The notes below the pieces were generated by a model. It did not search any database, was not told the DNA's origin, and worked only from the letters and a program-made list of their open reading frames with translations. A stretch of 64,000 nucleotides of DNA. Source: JACOMS01 sp051252005 (GTDB lineage: Bacteria > Pseudomonadota > Alphaproteobacteria > Caulobacterales > Maricaulaceae). Positions 1 to 8,718 of this stretch are shown here, one piece after another. Where the stretch lies: assembly GCA_051252005.1 (NCBI GenBank), contig JBPOEZ010000001.1:434001-498000 (forward strand), given 5' to 3'. Position numbers and translations under genes: made by a program. Every line of letters starts with the position of its first letter. Position 1 is the stretch's first letter.

Positions 1-1221
1 GCTGGTCAACTGTTCTAGGCCAACAGGGCCTCTGGCATGCATTTTACCCGTCGCAATACCGATCTCTGCGCCCATGCCAAACTCACCGCCATCAGAAAAC
101 TGAGTTGATGCATTGTGCATAACAACGGCGCTATCGATTGCCATCATAAACTTTCGAGCCGCGTCGTTATCTTCGGTCATAATGGCATCTGTATGGCCTG
201 AATTATGTTTAGAAATAAAGGCAATTGCGTCGTCTAAATTATCGACGAGTTTAACAGAGGCAATCGCGTCCAAATATTCCGTTGACCAATCCGCAGCGGT
301 GGCGACCTTGAGGCGGGAGTCAATAGCGACGGCTTCGCTATCGCCGCGAAGCTCGCACCCATTCATAGCATCTATGAGTTTGGGTAAAACTTTGCCTGCG
401 ATTTTGCGGTCAATAACAATGCTTTCAGTGGCACCGCATATTCCTGTCCGGCGGAGCTTGGCATTTTTGATGATCGCAATGGCTTTTTCAAGATCGGCGC
501 TTTCGTGAATATAACTGTGGCAATTGCCGTCCAAATGCAGGAGCGTTGGGACTTTTGCGCTGTCGCGGACAAGCTCAACAAGACCGCGTCCACCGCGCGG
601 AATAACCAAGTCTACATATCTGTCTGCTTGCAAGAGCGCCTTAACGGCTGCGCGGTCTGTTGTGCCAACGGTCTGAACCGCATGGGCGGGCAATCCAGCT
701 TTTAATAGTCCTGCCTGCATCGCGCCGACTATTATAGCGGTCGAATGCCGGCTCTCTGATCCGCCGCGCAATATAATGGCATTCCCTGATTTTAGGCAAA
801 GCGCACTAGCGTCCGCGCCTACATTGGGCCGCGATTCGTAAATCATTCCGATAACGCCGATCGGCACGGCAATGCGTTCGATATTCAGTCCATTCGGGCG
901 GTCAAAATTGGCGAGTTTGCGGCCAACAGGATCGGGAAGTTCGGCGATTTGTTCCAAGGCAGTCGCCATAGCTTCAACCCGATCACCCGTTAAGGTCAAG
1001 CGGTCAATAAAGGCATCGGGCTTCTTTCCGTCAACATGTGCAACGTCCTTTGAATTCGCTTCCAGAAGATCGTCTTTGCAAGTCCTCAGAGCGTTGGCTG
1101 CCTCTTTTAGGGCGTGGTTTTTTTGATCCGTCGTTGCCATTGATAAGGCTGCGGCAGCAGCCTTTGCCTGCTGGCCGAGGGTGTTGATGTGGTCCGATAC
1201 AATTTCAGTCGTCTGCGTCAT
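1..1221 (-). CDS. proA: Gamma-glutamyl phosphate reductase (glutamate-5-semialdehyde dehydrogenase), 3' end cut off
   Basis: Second step of proline synthesis: NADPH-dependent reduction of gamma-glutamyl phosphate to glutamate-5-semialdehyde in the cytosol. Reading the complement from the ATG at 1221 gives an uninterrupted 407-codon frame that runs off the left edge, so perhaps 10-25 C-terminal residues are missing. Family motifs are clear: IGVIGMIYESRPNV near residue 120, LRGGSES, the PRGGRGLVE segment, and the catalytic-cysteine region RRTGICGATE. It starts 21 bases after proC on the same strand, so the two are almost certainly co-transcribed, while proB is divergent. Nothing looks broken. 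Confidence 0.95.
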   Translation of the reverse strand, partial: MTQTTEIVSDHINTLGQQAKAAAAALSMATTDQKNHALKEAANALRTCKDDLLEANSKDVAHVDGKKPDAFIDRLTLTGDRVEAMATALEQIAELPDPVGRKLANFDRPNGLNIERIAVPIGVIGMIYESRPNVGADASALCLKSGNAIILRGGSESRHSTAIIVGAMQAGLLKAGLPAHAVQTVGTTDRAAVKALLQADRYVDLVIPRGGRGLVELVRDSAKVPTLLHLDGNCHSYIHESADLEKAIAIIKNAKLRRTGICGATESIVIDRKIAGKVLPKLIDAMNGCELRGDSEAVAIDSRLKVATAADWSTEYLDAIASVKLVDNLDDAIAFISKHNSGHTDAIMTEDNDAARKFMMAIDSAVVMHNASTQFSDGGEFGMGAEIGIATGKMHARGPVGLEQLTS

Positions 1222-1242
1222 GAATATAAATGCCTTATAAGT

Positions 1243-2043
1243 CTAACGTAATTCTACGGCGCGCTTATAAGCAGCGTCGACTGTCGATTTTAATTTATCT
1301 GTTAAGAGGCCATCGGCATTCATAGCCTTTAGCCCTGCGTCTGTTGTCCCGTTTTTACTGGTGACATTATTACGTAATGTTTCCAGCGTGTCATTAGATT
1401 CTAACGCCATTTCAATCGTTCCGGCAATAGTGCCTAAAACAAGATTGCGGGCCTCTGCGTTCGAAAAACCCAATGTCTGCGCGGCTTCCACATAGGTGCG
1501 AGCAAACTCAAGAACATAGCCGGGGCCGCTACCAGCTACCGCCGTAATACGGTCAATTCCGTCTTCTGTATCAACCCAGATACAGGTGCCAGCCAGTTTC
1601 ATCATAGCCTCCGCCATGCGACGTTGTTCTGACGTCACTGAGTCTGTCGCGTAAATGCCAGCAACGCCTCGTCCAATGAAGGATGGTAAGTTTGGCATAA
1701 TGCGAATGACGGATGGTGTTTTAAGTGCACTTGAAAGCCGCTGTGTTGAACAGCCCGCAGCCATCGATAGAACTGCACCGTTTTCAGATAAATGTTTGAT
1801 ATAGTCTGGAAGAATAGCGTCCACCAATTGCGGCTTGATAGCTACAATGATCATATCATAGGTGCGACCTTCTAAAGCCTTAGCGTTCTGATAGGCCGTT
1901 ACTTGCTTTGGGAGGTCTTGCGCAGCCGGGTCAACGACTGTGAACTTTATGTTGTCTGCACGAACCCATTGCCGGAGGAGTGCTCCGCCCATTTTCCCGC
2001 ATCCAACCATCAACACATGGTTATTTTTTGTTTCAAATTTCAT
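1243..2043 (-). CDS. proC: Pyrroline-5-carboxylate reductase
   Basis: Final step of proline synthesis: NAD(P)H-dependent reduction of pyrroline-5-carboxylate to proline, in the cytosol. The 266-residue length is normal. An N-terminal Rossmann motif (VGCGKMGGALL, residues 13-23) binds the cofactor. The C-terminal half carries the family signature around AVAGSGPGYV (residues 168-177) and the conserved TSKNGTTDAGL near residue 228. It leads a proC-proA transcription unit divergent from proB; the 190-base gap to proB should hold both promoters, though I cannot pin down the elements. Confidence 0.95.
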   Translation of the reverse strand: MKFETKNNHVLMVGCGKMGGALLRQWVRADNIKFTVVDPAAQDLPKQVTAYQNAKALEGRTYDMIIVAIKPQLVDAILPDYIKHLSENGAVLSMAAGCSTQRLSSALKTPSVIRIMPNLPSFIGRGVAGIYATDSVTSEQRRMAEAMMKLAGTCIWVDTEDGIDRITAVAGSGPGYVLEFARTYVEAAQTLGFSNAEARNLVLGTIAGTIEMALESNDTLETLRNNVTSKNGTTDAGLKAMNADGLLTDKLKSTVDAAYKRAVELR

Positions 2044-2233
2044 GAGCTCACTTAACCTTCATATTCTTCGAGTTCAAATCATTTTTAAGTATTATGCAGG
2101 GAGGTTTTTGTAATTTTTGCTAAATTGTTGATATTTTCGTGAGTGTTGTGCCCTTGCAGTTTATTAGTGCTCAAACTATTTGATGTTTTGGGCTAAGGGC
2201 GCTAAGGGCCTTCTAAATTCAACGGAGAGATAC

Positions 2234-3394
2234 GTGGCGGTCAAAAAACGCATTGTTGTAAAAATTGGATCGAGCCTTCTGGCCAACACCAAACTTTTAA
2301 CGCCTCGCTGGGGTTTCATGCAGCGCTTACTGGAAGACGTTAAGATGTTGCGTGACCAAGGTTATGAGGTAATTATCTGCTCATCCGGATCTGTTGCGCT
2401 TGGCTTAAAGATGGTCGGGAAAACTCCCGAAACGGCCGGCCTGCGCGATAAACAGGCCGCAGCAGCCTGCGGCATGCCCATATTGCTGAACGCTTATAAA
2501 CAGATTGGGACTGAATATCAGATGCAGATCGCTCAGGTTCTCGTCACTTTGCGTGATATGGAAGAACGTAAGCGGTTCCTGAATACTAAAAATACAATTC
2601 ATCGCCTCATAGAATCAGATGTCATTGCGATTGTTAACGAAAATGATTCAGTCACTACGGAGGAAATCCGCGTGGGCGATAATGACCGTCTCGCCGCCAA
2701 GGTAGCCCAGATGGTACAGGCTGACCAACTGGTAATCTTGACGTGTATTGACGGCCTCTATGATAAGGACCCTTCAGAGCCAGGCGCTAAACTCGTTGAA
2801 GAAGTCGATGATGTGAGTCAATATTTGGCGGTGACTAGCGGGACAAGCGATCTCGGATCAGGCGGTATGCTCACGAAAATGCAGGCGGCGAATATGGCGC
2901 AGAATGCTGGCTGCACAACGATCATTACAAATGGTGAGTATGAAAATCCCATTTCCTCAGCTTTACTGGGTAACCGAAAACATACGCGCTGTATCGCCCA
3001 TACGAAACCGCCGTCTGCTTGGTCAGCTTGGCTAACAGATCGCCTACAAATGGCAGGCAGTATCGTGGTCACAGAAGTGACGGTTAAGAAGTTAGAGCAG
3101 GGCAATACGCCAATTTTGCGCGGTGATGTATTGTCCATTCAGGGCACATATCTGAAGGGCGATGTTATTCATATATACAATGAAGACGGCGAAGAAATAG
3201 CTCGTGGCTTGAGTAATTTTTCGGCAGAAGAGACGATGGTTTTGGCGCGCAATGTTGACATGCCGGCAAAGCAACTGCTCGGTTACCAGACACATGCCAC
3301 AATCATTGGGAGCGAAAACTTAGTGCGATTGGATGACCGTCATTTGTTATGGGATAGCCCTGATGAAGCGGGTATTAAGGAGATTGCGAGTTAG
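2234..3394 (+). CDS. proB: Glutamate 5-kinase
   Basis: First, normally feedback-inhibited, step of proline synthesis: ATP-dependent phosphorylation of glutamate. The amino-acid-kinase domain is plain: VVKIGSSLL near the N-terminus, SSGSVALG, NENDSV and GDNDRLAAK, then LGSGGMLTK. A C-terminal PUA domain covers about residues 285-386. In-frame TTG (2180) and ATG (2183) codons lie upstream, but I choose GTG 2234 because GGAGAG sits 5-6 bases before it and the protein then begins directly before the first kinase strand, giving 386 residues. The start region contains a short direct repeat, GCTAAGGGC, twice in 20 bases. Its stop overlaps the stop of the convergent MarR gene by four bases. Confidence 0.93.
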   Translation: MAVKKRIVVKIGSSLLANTKLLTPRWGFMQRLLEDVKMLRDQGYEVIICSSGSVALGLKMVGKTPETAGLRDKQAAAACGMPILLNAYKQIGTEYQMQIAQVLVTLRDMEERKRFLNTKNTIHRLIESDVIAIVNENDSVTTEEIRVGDNDRLAAKVAQMVQADQLVILTCIDGLYDKDPSEPGAKLVEEVDDVSQYLAVTSGTSDLGSGGMLTKMQAANMAQNAGCTTIITNGEYENPISSALLGNRKHTRCIAHTKPPSAWSAWLTDRLQMAGSIVVTEVTVKKLEQGNTPILRGDVLSIQGTYLKGDVIHIYNEDGEEIARGLSNFSAEETMVLARNVDMPAKQLLGYQTHATIIGSENLVRLDDRHLLWDSPDEAGIKEIAS

Positions 3395-3870
3395 TCCGCA
3401 GGTTTTGTTAAGTCTCCGACCTCCAAAATTGGGGCCGCATCAAGATTTTCAGCATTCATCATTCCCGCAAGTCTTTGAAGGGATGAAAGCAATAAAGTTT
3501 GTTCCCAATTTTTGAGGGCCTCAAATTGTTGCGTGAAGTTATCTTGTAAAAGTGCGGGGGCTTTGCCGAGTGCCTTCTCTCCCTCGGGGGTCAGCACTAC
3601 AAGAATGACACGGCCATCGGTCTCGCTTTTTTCGCGTCTGACCAGGTCAGCCTTGGTCAGACGGTCCACAATAGACGTGACGGTCGCTTGTGAAAGATAA
3701 ACTTCTTTAGCAATATCGGAAGGTTTTCGCGGTTCACCTGTGTCCAATGTTTGAAGCACTAATAATTGCGGCGCGGTTAATCCGGCGGATTTCACTAAGC
3801 GCTTTGAGCTCAAATCAATTGCCCGCGTAATTTGGCGAATGGCTATAAGCAGATCATTGTGTTGTGACAT
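3391..3870 (-). CDS. MarR-family transcriptional regulator
   Basis: A winged-helix dimeric DNA-binding repressor or activator of 159 residues, the normal family size. The DNA-binding helices are seen around PSDIAKEVYLSQATVTSIVDR (about residues 52-72) and the wing at RREKSETDGRVILVVLTPEG (about 78-97). The gene is convergent with proB and monocistronic. A palindrome about 30 bases upstream of its ATG suggests autoregulation. The ligand and target genes cannot be told from the sequence; nothing links it functionally to proline synthesis beyond position. Confidence 0.88.
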   Translation of the reverse strand: MSQHNDLLIAIRQITRAIDLSSKRLVKSAGLTAPQLLVLQTLDTGEPRKPSDIAKEVYLSQATVTSIVDRLTKADLVRREKSETDGRVILVVLTPEGEKALGKAPALLQDNFTQQFEALKNWEQTLLLSSLQRLAGMMNAENLDAAPILEVGDLTKPAD

Positions 3871-3898
3871 AATATTTCCGAGGTGGCGTCAAATTTGA

Positions 3899-3911
3899 AC
3901 TTGTTACAAGT
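3899..3911. promoter_or_regulatory. Candidate MarR operator palindrome
   Basis: ACTTGT-T-ACAAGT is a perfect palindrome around a central base, 28 bases upstream of the marR-like start codon. MarR proteins commonly bind AT-rich palindromes overlapping their own promoter. Binding is inference. Confidence 0.45.
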
Positions 3912-4184
3912 CTTTTGAAACATCAAATGTTTAATTCTCTAGAAACCGTCAATCCGTTGGCGTGGCAAAAGCAAATTTCAATGAGTAAAAAATCACGAGT
4001 GCTGAAAAAGTTATTTGAAGGCGAAGGGTATCTTTTTGAACCAGCCGTAATTCAAGCTTAGTCGTTCACCAAGGCAGGTGGCGCAGGACGAATTTTTCGT
4101 ATAAAGAGGCCCGACGGCGATACTATCTACTTCACTGCTTAATTTGCCTCTTCGAGAGGATAACTTAGGATATAAGGGTCTTTC

Positions 4185-5429
4185 ATGATCTCATACTTTA
4201 CCGACTTCTTTGAAAAGTTTCCACTCATCGCCGACGCTACGCCTTATCTAGCGCTAGCTCTGACGTTCTTTTGCCTCGCAGTGCTTGCTATCTTTGCCAA
4301 TGTCATCACCAAATATGTGATTGTGGGCATTATACGCAAACTCATCACCAAAAGGTCGACGGTGCGTGATGGCATTTTGGCGCGGCGTAAAGTGTTTAGC
4401 CGATTATCTCACATTGCCCCAGCTTTAGTTATTTATGCTCTTGGCCCGCAGTTTTTTGACGGCTATCCGCTGCTTAGCGGCGCTATCACAACGGTTTCTC
4501 TACTCTATCTTACAATCATTTGTGTGCTTTTTTTGGATGGATTGATGTCGGCCGGGGAAGAGATTTACCGCGGCTACGAAATCTCCAAAACGTTCCCTAT
4601 CAAAAGCTTTGTACAGGTCGCGCAACTTGTTCTTTTTGTTTTAGGTTTTGCCGCCATTCTGTCTCTCATTATGGGGCGATCTCCGCTCACACTTTTTGCG
4701 GGCTTCGGGGCGCTGACGGCTGTGCTTATGTTGGTGTTCAAAGACCCTATATTGGGCTTTGTCGCAGGTATTCAGCTTTCAGCAAATAGAATGGTGGCTG
4801 TGGGGGATTGGATAGAAATGCCGAGCTACGGCGTCGACGGCGATGTGATTGAAATTGCTCTGACAACAGTCAAAATACTTAACTTTGATAAAACCATTAC
4901 GACCATTCCAACGCAATCTTTGATAAATGAAAGCTTTAAGAATTGGCGCGGGATAAAGGATGTTGGGGGACGCAGGATCAAACGGTCTGTGTTTATTGAC
5001 GTGTCTTCGATAAAGTTCTGCGATGCCGAAATGCTAGAACGGTTTTCAAAAATTCAATTTATTGAAGACTATATTGCGGCAAAGGACAAAGAGCTTGCCG
5101 CGTATAATGCAAAGGCTGGCGCAGACATAACGAACCTCGTCAATGGCCGCCGCATGACCAATGTCGGTACATTCCGGGCCTATACTGAAGCGTATTTGCG
5201 GGCGCATCCGGACATCAGGCAGGACCTAACTCTATTAGTGCGCCAGTTGCAGCCATCGGAGCATGGTTTGCCGATTGAAATTTATACCTTCACCAATGTA
5301 ACGAATTGGTTGCAATATGAAGCGATAATGGCTGATATTTTCGACCATATTTTCGCATCAGCCAGAGAATTCGACCTACGCATCTATCAAAACCCAACAG
5401 GCGGAGACTTTGGCCGACTGGTACGGTAA
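4185..5429 (+). CDS. Mechanosensitive channel, MscS/YbdG-type
   Basis: Inner-membrane channel of the MscS superfamily that opens under membrane tension to release solutes on osmotic downshock. In the 414-residue protein, four or five hydrophobic segments lie at about residues 20-45, 78-95, 97-115, 140-160 and 165-195. The pore-lining and beta-domain region reads GFGALTAVLMLVFKDP followed by GDWIEMP, VDGDVIEI and ITTIPTQSLI. The extended C-terminal soluble half (residues about 260-400) resembles YbdG/YnaI-size members rather than minimal MscS. It is preceded by a modest AAGGGT ribosome site. It stands alone between MarR and the autotransporter. Confidence 0.88.
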   Translation: MISYFTDFFEKFPLIADATPYLALALTFFCLAVLAIFANVITKYVIVGIIRKLITKRSTVRDGILARRKVFSRLSHIAPALVIYALGPQFFDGYPLLSGAITTVSLLYLTIICVLFLDGLMSAGEEIYRGYEISKTFPIKSFVQVAQLVLFVLGFAAILSLIMGRSPLTLFAGFGALTAVLMLVFKDPILGFVAGIQLSANRMVAVGDWIEMPSYGVDGDVIEIALTTVKILNFDKTITTIPTQSLINESFKNWRGIKDVGGRRIKRSVFIDVSSIKFCDAEMLERFSKIQFIEDYIAAKDKELAAYNAKAGADITNLVNGRRMTNVGTFRAYTEAYLRAHPDIRQDLTLLVRQLQPSEHGLPIEIYTFTNVTNWLQYEAIMADIFDHIFASAREFDLRIYQNPTGGDFGRLVR

Positions 5430-5803
5430 CGTTAGCCTGTAAAGCTGGCGGCTTATTACTTACTCTAGGCACAGATAGCCGTGGTCGTTAAATTCTAATC
5501 TTGATAAACTTAATGTCTGAACTTTTGGGGTGTCGGTCGTTAGGTGAAATGCTGTCTGGAGTTGAAAAGCCTGCCGCCAATATCGCTGTATGGTGAGGCT
5601 TCGTAAGGCGGTCGTCCATCGGGTAATATGTCTAAGTTTGCTCCTACCAATCTCTTACTATTGCCATTGCGTAATTGATCTTGGTCTCAGCGCCGCTTTC
5701 AAGAGGGTGAGTTTTATTTGCAAAAAAAATGCAACCAACCAACGATGCTGTGCGTACCTCTCTTAGCAAACATGCTTCAATAACAATAAATAAGAGGGTA
5801 ATT
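5430..5803. other. Intergenic stretch before the autotransporter
   Basis: About 370 bases with no convincing gene. It should hold the promoter of the autotransporter. The only structure I see is a short dyad TTGCA-A7-TGCAA near 5718-5735. No terminator with a U-run was found after the channel gene. Confidence 0.4.
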
Positions 5804-7591
5804 ATGACATCGAAAAGATTTCTAATCGGCACCATTTCAACAGGGGCCTTAGCGCTAACACTTCTTGCAGGCGCCCCTGCTCATGCCGACGCGACAGCAG
5901 AATGTAACGAAGATAGCGGACAGGCCACAGCCCTCGAGTGCGGTAGAAACGCACAAGCTTACGGTGTCGATTCCGTCGCGATCGGTCAAGACTCAGAGGC
6001 TAATGGTAATTCGGCAACAGCCGTCGGCGGTCAGTCCTTTTCACGCGGTATCGGCTCATCAGCCATTGGTTGGCGCGCACGCGCCACAGCCGAGCGGGCT
6101 CAAGCCTTCGGTCACCTTGCTAATGCCTCAGGCGTTCGCTCTCTCGCAGTTGGCGAAGCTGCCAATGCTTCAGGCCTTGAAAGTACGGCCGTGGGCAATC
6201 AATCCGTCGCCTCTGGTACTGACGCGGTTGCGATTGGTACGCAGGCCTCTGCTACCGGCACATCCAGCACAGCTGTTGGCGGCGAAGCTACAGCAAGCGC
6301 TACAGCGGCGACAGCTTTTGGTTGGCGCTCTTCAGCGACGGCTGAACGTGCTCATGCCTTTGGTCATCTAGCCACGGCCTCCGGTATTCGCTCTCTCTCC
6401 GTCGGCGAAGCGGCTAATGCCTCTGGTCTTGAAAGTACAGCTATGGGTAACCTCGCCGTCGCTTCAGGCACTGACGCCGTTGCAATCGGTACTGAGGCTT
6501 CGGCAACGGGCACATCTAGTACAGCCGTCGGCGGCGAAGCCGTCGCAAGCGCCACAGCGGCGACTGCCTTCGGTTGGCGTGCTTCGGCTACGGGTGAACG
6601 GGCTCATGCTTTTGGTCATCTGGCCAACGCATCTGGCATCCGTTCACTCGCGGTCGGCGAAGCCGCTACGGCTAATGGCCTAGAAAGCATCGCTCAAGGT
6701 AACCTCTCTACAGCCACAGGCGTTGACGCCATTGCTATCGGTACAGAAGCGAGTGCAAACGGTAACTCGACAACAGTTGTTGGCGGCGAAGCTAGCGCAA
6801 TGGGCCCCGGCGCAACCGCTATCGGTTGGCGCTCTATGGCGAGTGCTGAACGCGCTCAGGCCTTTGGTCACTTGGCAGTCGCTTCTGGCATCCGCTCTTT
6901 GGCGGTCGGCGAAGCCGCGACGGCAAGTGCTGATACTGCCACAGCGATTGGTAACCAATCTAGCGCGGGTTTTAACAACTCAACAGCTATAGGTAACGGA
7001 GCAACAACGACACGGACCAATCAAGTAGCTGTCGGCACATCTGTGAATACCTATACGTTTGCGGGTTTAACCTCGGCGTCCAGCACAGCGGCTCAGACCG
7101 GTAATATTGGTTTAGTGACAACCGATTCGAACGGCAACCTTGCCGCTGATTTCACACTCTCTGCGGGCCAAGCGTCTAACTCTGCGGCGATCCAGAATAA
7201 TTCAATGGGTATCGCAAATAATAGTGCCGGGATCATGTCCAACACGACAGCGATCAACCAAAACCGTCTGCAACTGGCTGCAACAAGCGCGGCTGTATCA
7301 ACGAATGCTGCAGGTATTCAGAAAAACTCAAATCAGATCGATGCTAACATAAACGCTATCCTTGACAACCGCGCTGGTATTGCGGCGGCGATCGCTCTCG
7401 ACACAGCCTATGTGCCGATCGGGCATAAATTCGCTGTTTCTGGTGGTTATGGTTATTACGATGATGAAGGCGCCTTCGCAGGTAGCATGGCTTATCGCTT
7501 GAATGACACGATCCAAATTAACTCAGCCGTTACGACAGGTGTTGACAATGGCAGCACCGGAGCGCGTGTAGGCTTCAACGCAAGTTGGTAA
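5804..7591 (+). CDS. Trimeric autotransporter adhesin (YadA-like head and anchor)
   Basis: Surface adhesin of the type V secretion class. I choose ATG 5804, not an in-frame codon at 5729, because AAGAGGG precedes it and the protein then opens with a clean signal peptide ending near APAHA (residues 22-26). Residues about 45-430 consist of YadA-head 14-mers (A-x-A-x-G patterns) organised as an 84-residue super-repeat. A stalk-like Asn/Ala-rich segment follows (about 450-530). The last 65 residues match the four-strand YadA anchor pattern (YVPIGHKFAVSGGYGYY, then SMAYRLND) and end in Trp, as expected for BAM recognition. The total of 595 residues is modest for the family. It sits alone and has its own terminator. 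The partner surface is unknown; self-association or attachment is plausible. Confidence 0.88.
   Translation: MTSKRFLIGTISTGALALTLLAGAPAHADATAECNEDSGQATALECGRNAQAYGVDSVAIGQDSEANGNSATAVGGQSFSRGIGSSAIGWRARATAERAQAFGHLANASGVRSLAVGEAANASGLESTAVGNQSVASGTDAVAIGTQASATGTSSTAVGGEATASATAATAFGWRSSATAERAHAFGHLATASGIRSLSVGEAANASGLESTAMGNLAVASGTDAVAIGTEASATGTSSTAVGGEAVASATAATAFGWRASATGERAHAFGHLANASGIRSLAVGEAATANGLESIAQGNLSTATGVDAIAIGTEASANGNSTTVVGGEASAMGPGATAIGWRSMASAERAQAFGHLAVASGIRSLAVGEAATASADTATAIGNQSSAGFNNSTAIGNGATTTRTNQVAVGTSVNTYTFAGLTSASSTAAQTGNIGLVTTDSNGNLAADFTLSAGQASNSAAIQNNSMGIANNSAGIMSNTTAINQNRLQLAATSAAVSTNAAGIQKNSNQIDANINAILDNRAGIAAAIALDTAYVPIGHKFAVSGGYGYYDDEGAFAGSMAYRLNDTIQINSAVTTGVDNGSTGARVGFNASW
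6068..7000 (+). repeat. 252-bp tandem repeats inside the autotransporter gene
   Basis: The codons for Gly-Trp-Arg recur at 6068, 6320, 6572 and 6824, exactly 252 bases (84 codons) apart. The following segment (ERAxAFGHLA, then ASGxRSL, then VGEAA) is conserved in each copy, and the unit equals six 14-residue YadA head repeats. Roughly three and a half copies are present, with synonymous drift, so the duplication is not brand new. Confidence 0.93.
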
Positions 7592-7642
7592 TCATAGTTT
7601 GCTCACCCTGGCTTCGGCTGGGGTGAAAATTTTACCAACGAA

Positions 7643-7670
7643 CCCCGGGTCGCCCTACCCGGGGTTTTTT
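7643..7670 (+). terminator. Intrinsic terminator after the autotransporter
   Basis: CCCCGGG and CCCGGGG form a GC-rich stem around an 8-base loop, followed by six T residues. A weaker hairpin (CACCC...GGGTG, about 7604-7625) lies between it and the stop codon. Confidence 0.9.
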
Positions 7671-7753
7671 ATTGCCCTATAGACAAGACAGCGTGTCCTC
7701 GGCAGTATCTTTTCCATCACCTACCCACAGTAAGGGGCCAAAAGGAGACATCC

Positions 7754-8263
7754 GTGACGTTCAAATCCGTAATAATGTTATCGACAGCCGTGATAGTTGG
7801 GGCGTTCTATTCTGTGCCAGCCTATTCACAGGGCCAGATATTTCAGGAGCCTGCGTCTTCCCAGAAGCAGCAATGGCGCCAAGCTGTGCCTGATGAGAAT
7901 ACCTTAGCCCGCCTCGTTTGGGCGACAATGATTGCTTTGGACAATGCAAACCGTACAGAGAATTACACTGTGCTTTACTTTCTAGGCTCGCCTGACTTTC
8001 AACGCCGCAATGCGCCTCGCCAGCTCTCTGATATATTTTTAAATTTACGGCAGAACCGAGTAGACATTGGGCGCACTATTCTCTCCACGCCGACCTATTA
8101 CATTCCGCCAGAAATCTTGTCTGACGGCACATTACGACTGCGAGGAGGGTTTGATTACAGGCCTAAATCTGTCCGGTTTGATTTATTATACGCGAATGTG
8201 AATGGCGGCTGGCGTATCAACGCGATCTCAGTCGTTGAAATGGATGCTACTGAGCCTAAATAA
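7754..8263 (+). CDS. Exported protein of unknown function
   Basis: A 169-residue protein I do not recognise by family. It starts at GTG 7754 behind a strong AAAGGAG site. It has a signal peptide with cleavage expected after VPAYS (about residues 21-25), so it is probably periplasmic. The mature part is mixed alpha/beta with a Trp- and Tyr-rich C-terminal half (TPTYYIPPEIL, GGFDYRPKSVRFDLLY, NGGWRINAISVVE). This pattern recalls small NTF2-like or DUF4019-like periplasmic domains, but the resemblance is only impressionistic. It is flanked by terminators on both sides and so is monocistronic. Confidence 0.75.
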   Translation: MTFKSVIMLSTAVIVGAFYSVPAYSQGQIFQEPASSQKQQWRQAVPDENTLARLVWATMIALDNANRTENYTVLYFLGSPDFQRRNAPRQLSDIFLNLRQNRVDIGRTILSTPTYYIPPEILSDGTLRLRGGFDYRPKSVRFDLLYANVNGGWRINAISVVEMDATEPK

Positions 8264-8326
8264 TTAATAACGAATGCGAAGAGCCGTTAAGGCCCGCACA
8301 ATAAACCACAATGAATTCATGCAATT

Positions 8327-8360
8327 AAAAAAGCCGCCCAATTCGGGCGGCTTTAAATTT
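8327..8360. terminator. Bidirectional intrinsic terminator
   Basis: AAAGCCGCCC and GGGCGGCTTT form a 10-bp stem with a 4-base loop, flanked by A-rich and T-rich runs. It can serve the rightward exported-protein gene and the leftward polyproline lipoprotein gene. Confidence 0.88.
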
Positions 8361-8391
8361 TTGTGCTTAAGTTTAGGCTATGCCTAAGCCT

Positions 8392-8706
8392 CTAGGGATC
8401 AGGGATAACGATAGGCTCTGCGGTTTTATCAAGCGCAATAATGTCATTCGCAATAGGATCAGTGGGATCGTTCGTGCGGTTTTGATTAAAGGCCGTGGCA
8501 AACCCTGCCCCTGCCTGCGCCTGTGGCGACTGCGCGGGAGGCGTAGGCGGCGGAGGAGGAGGCGGAGGAGGCGGGGGGGGAGGCGGTGGTCCGCCTGCAA
8601 CAGGCGGGGCGACGTATGTATTGTCTCCGCCGCCCCCGCAAGCGGCGAGGGCTGTTGCGGCAACGACTGCAACAACGGCTGTTTTAATGGAGATTGGTTT
8701 TTTCAT
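8392..8706 (-). CDS. Small lipoprotein with a polyproline tract
   Basis: A 104-residue protein of unknown function. The N-terminal hydrophobic helix (about residues 8-20) ends in the lipobox AAC (Cys 23) followed by GGGG, so it should be a lipidated envelope protein. Fifteen consecutive prolines follow at about residues 40-54. The C-terminal half is short and acidic with no domain I know. It lies 12 bases downstream of the DUF4331 gene on the same strand and is probably its operon partner. The proline codons contain a run of eight G on the plus strand (8573-8580), prone to slippage. A long proline run of this kind would normally need EF-P during translation. Confidence 0.75.
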   Translation of the reverse strand: MKKPISIKTAVVAVVAATALAACGGGGDNTYVAPPVAGGPPPPPPPPPPPPPPPTPPAQSPQAQAGAGFATAFNQNRTNDPTDPIANDIIALDKTAEPIVIPDP

Positions 8707-8718
8707 ATAATTTTCCTC

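Noticed and set aside
3981..4061. Small open frame of 26 codons (MSKKSRVLKK...) before the mechanosensitive channel gene
   Set aside because: No good ribosome site, no recognisable pattern, and short frames are expected by chance; not listed as a gene.
6364..6958. Antisense and shifted frames within the autotransporter repeats
   Set aside because: They repeat with the 252-bp unit and arise from its biased codon pattern; no ribosome site and no independent signal.
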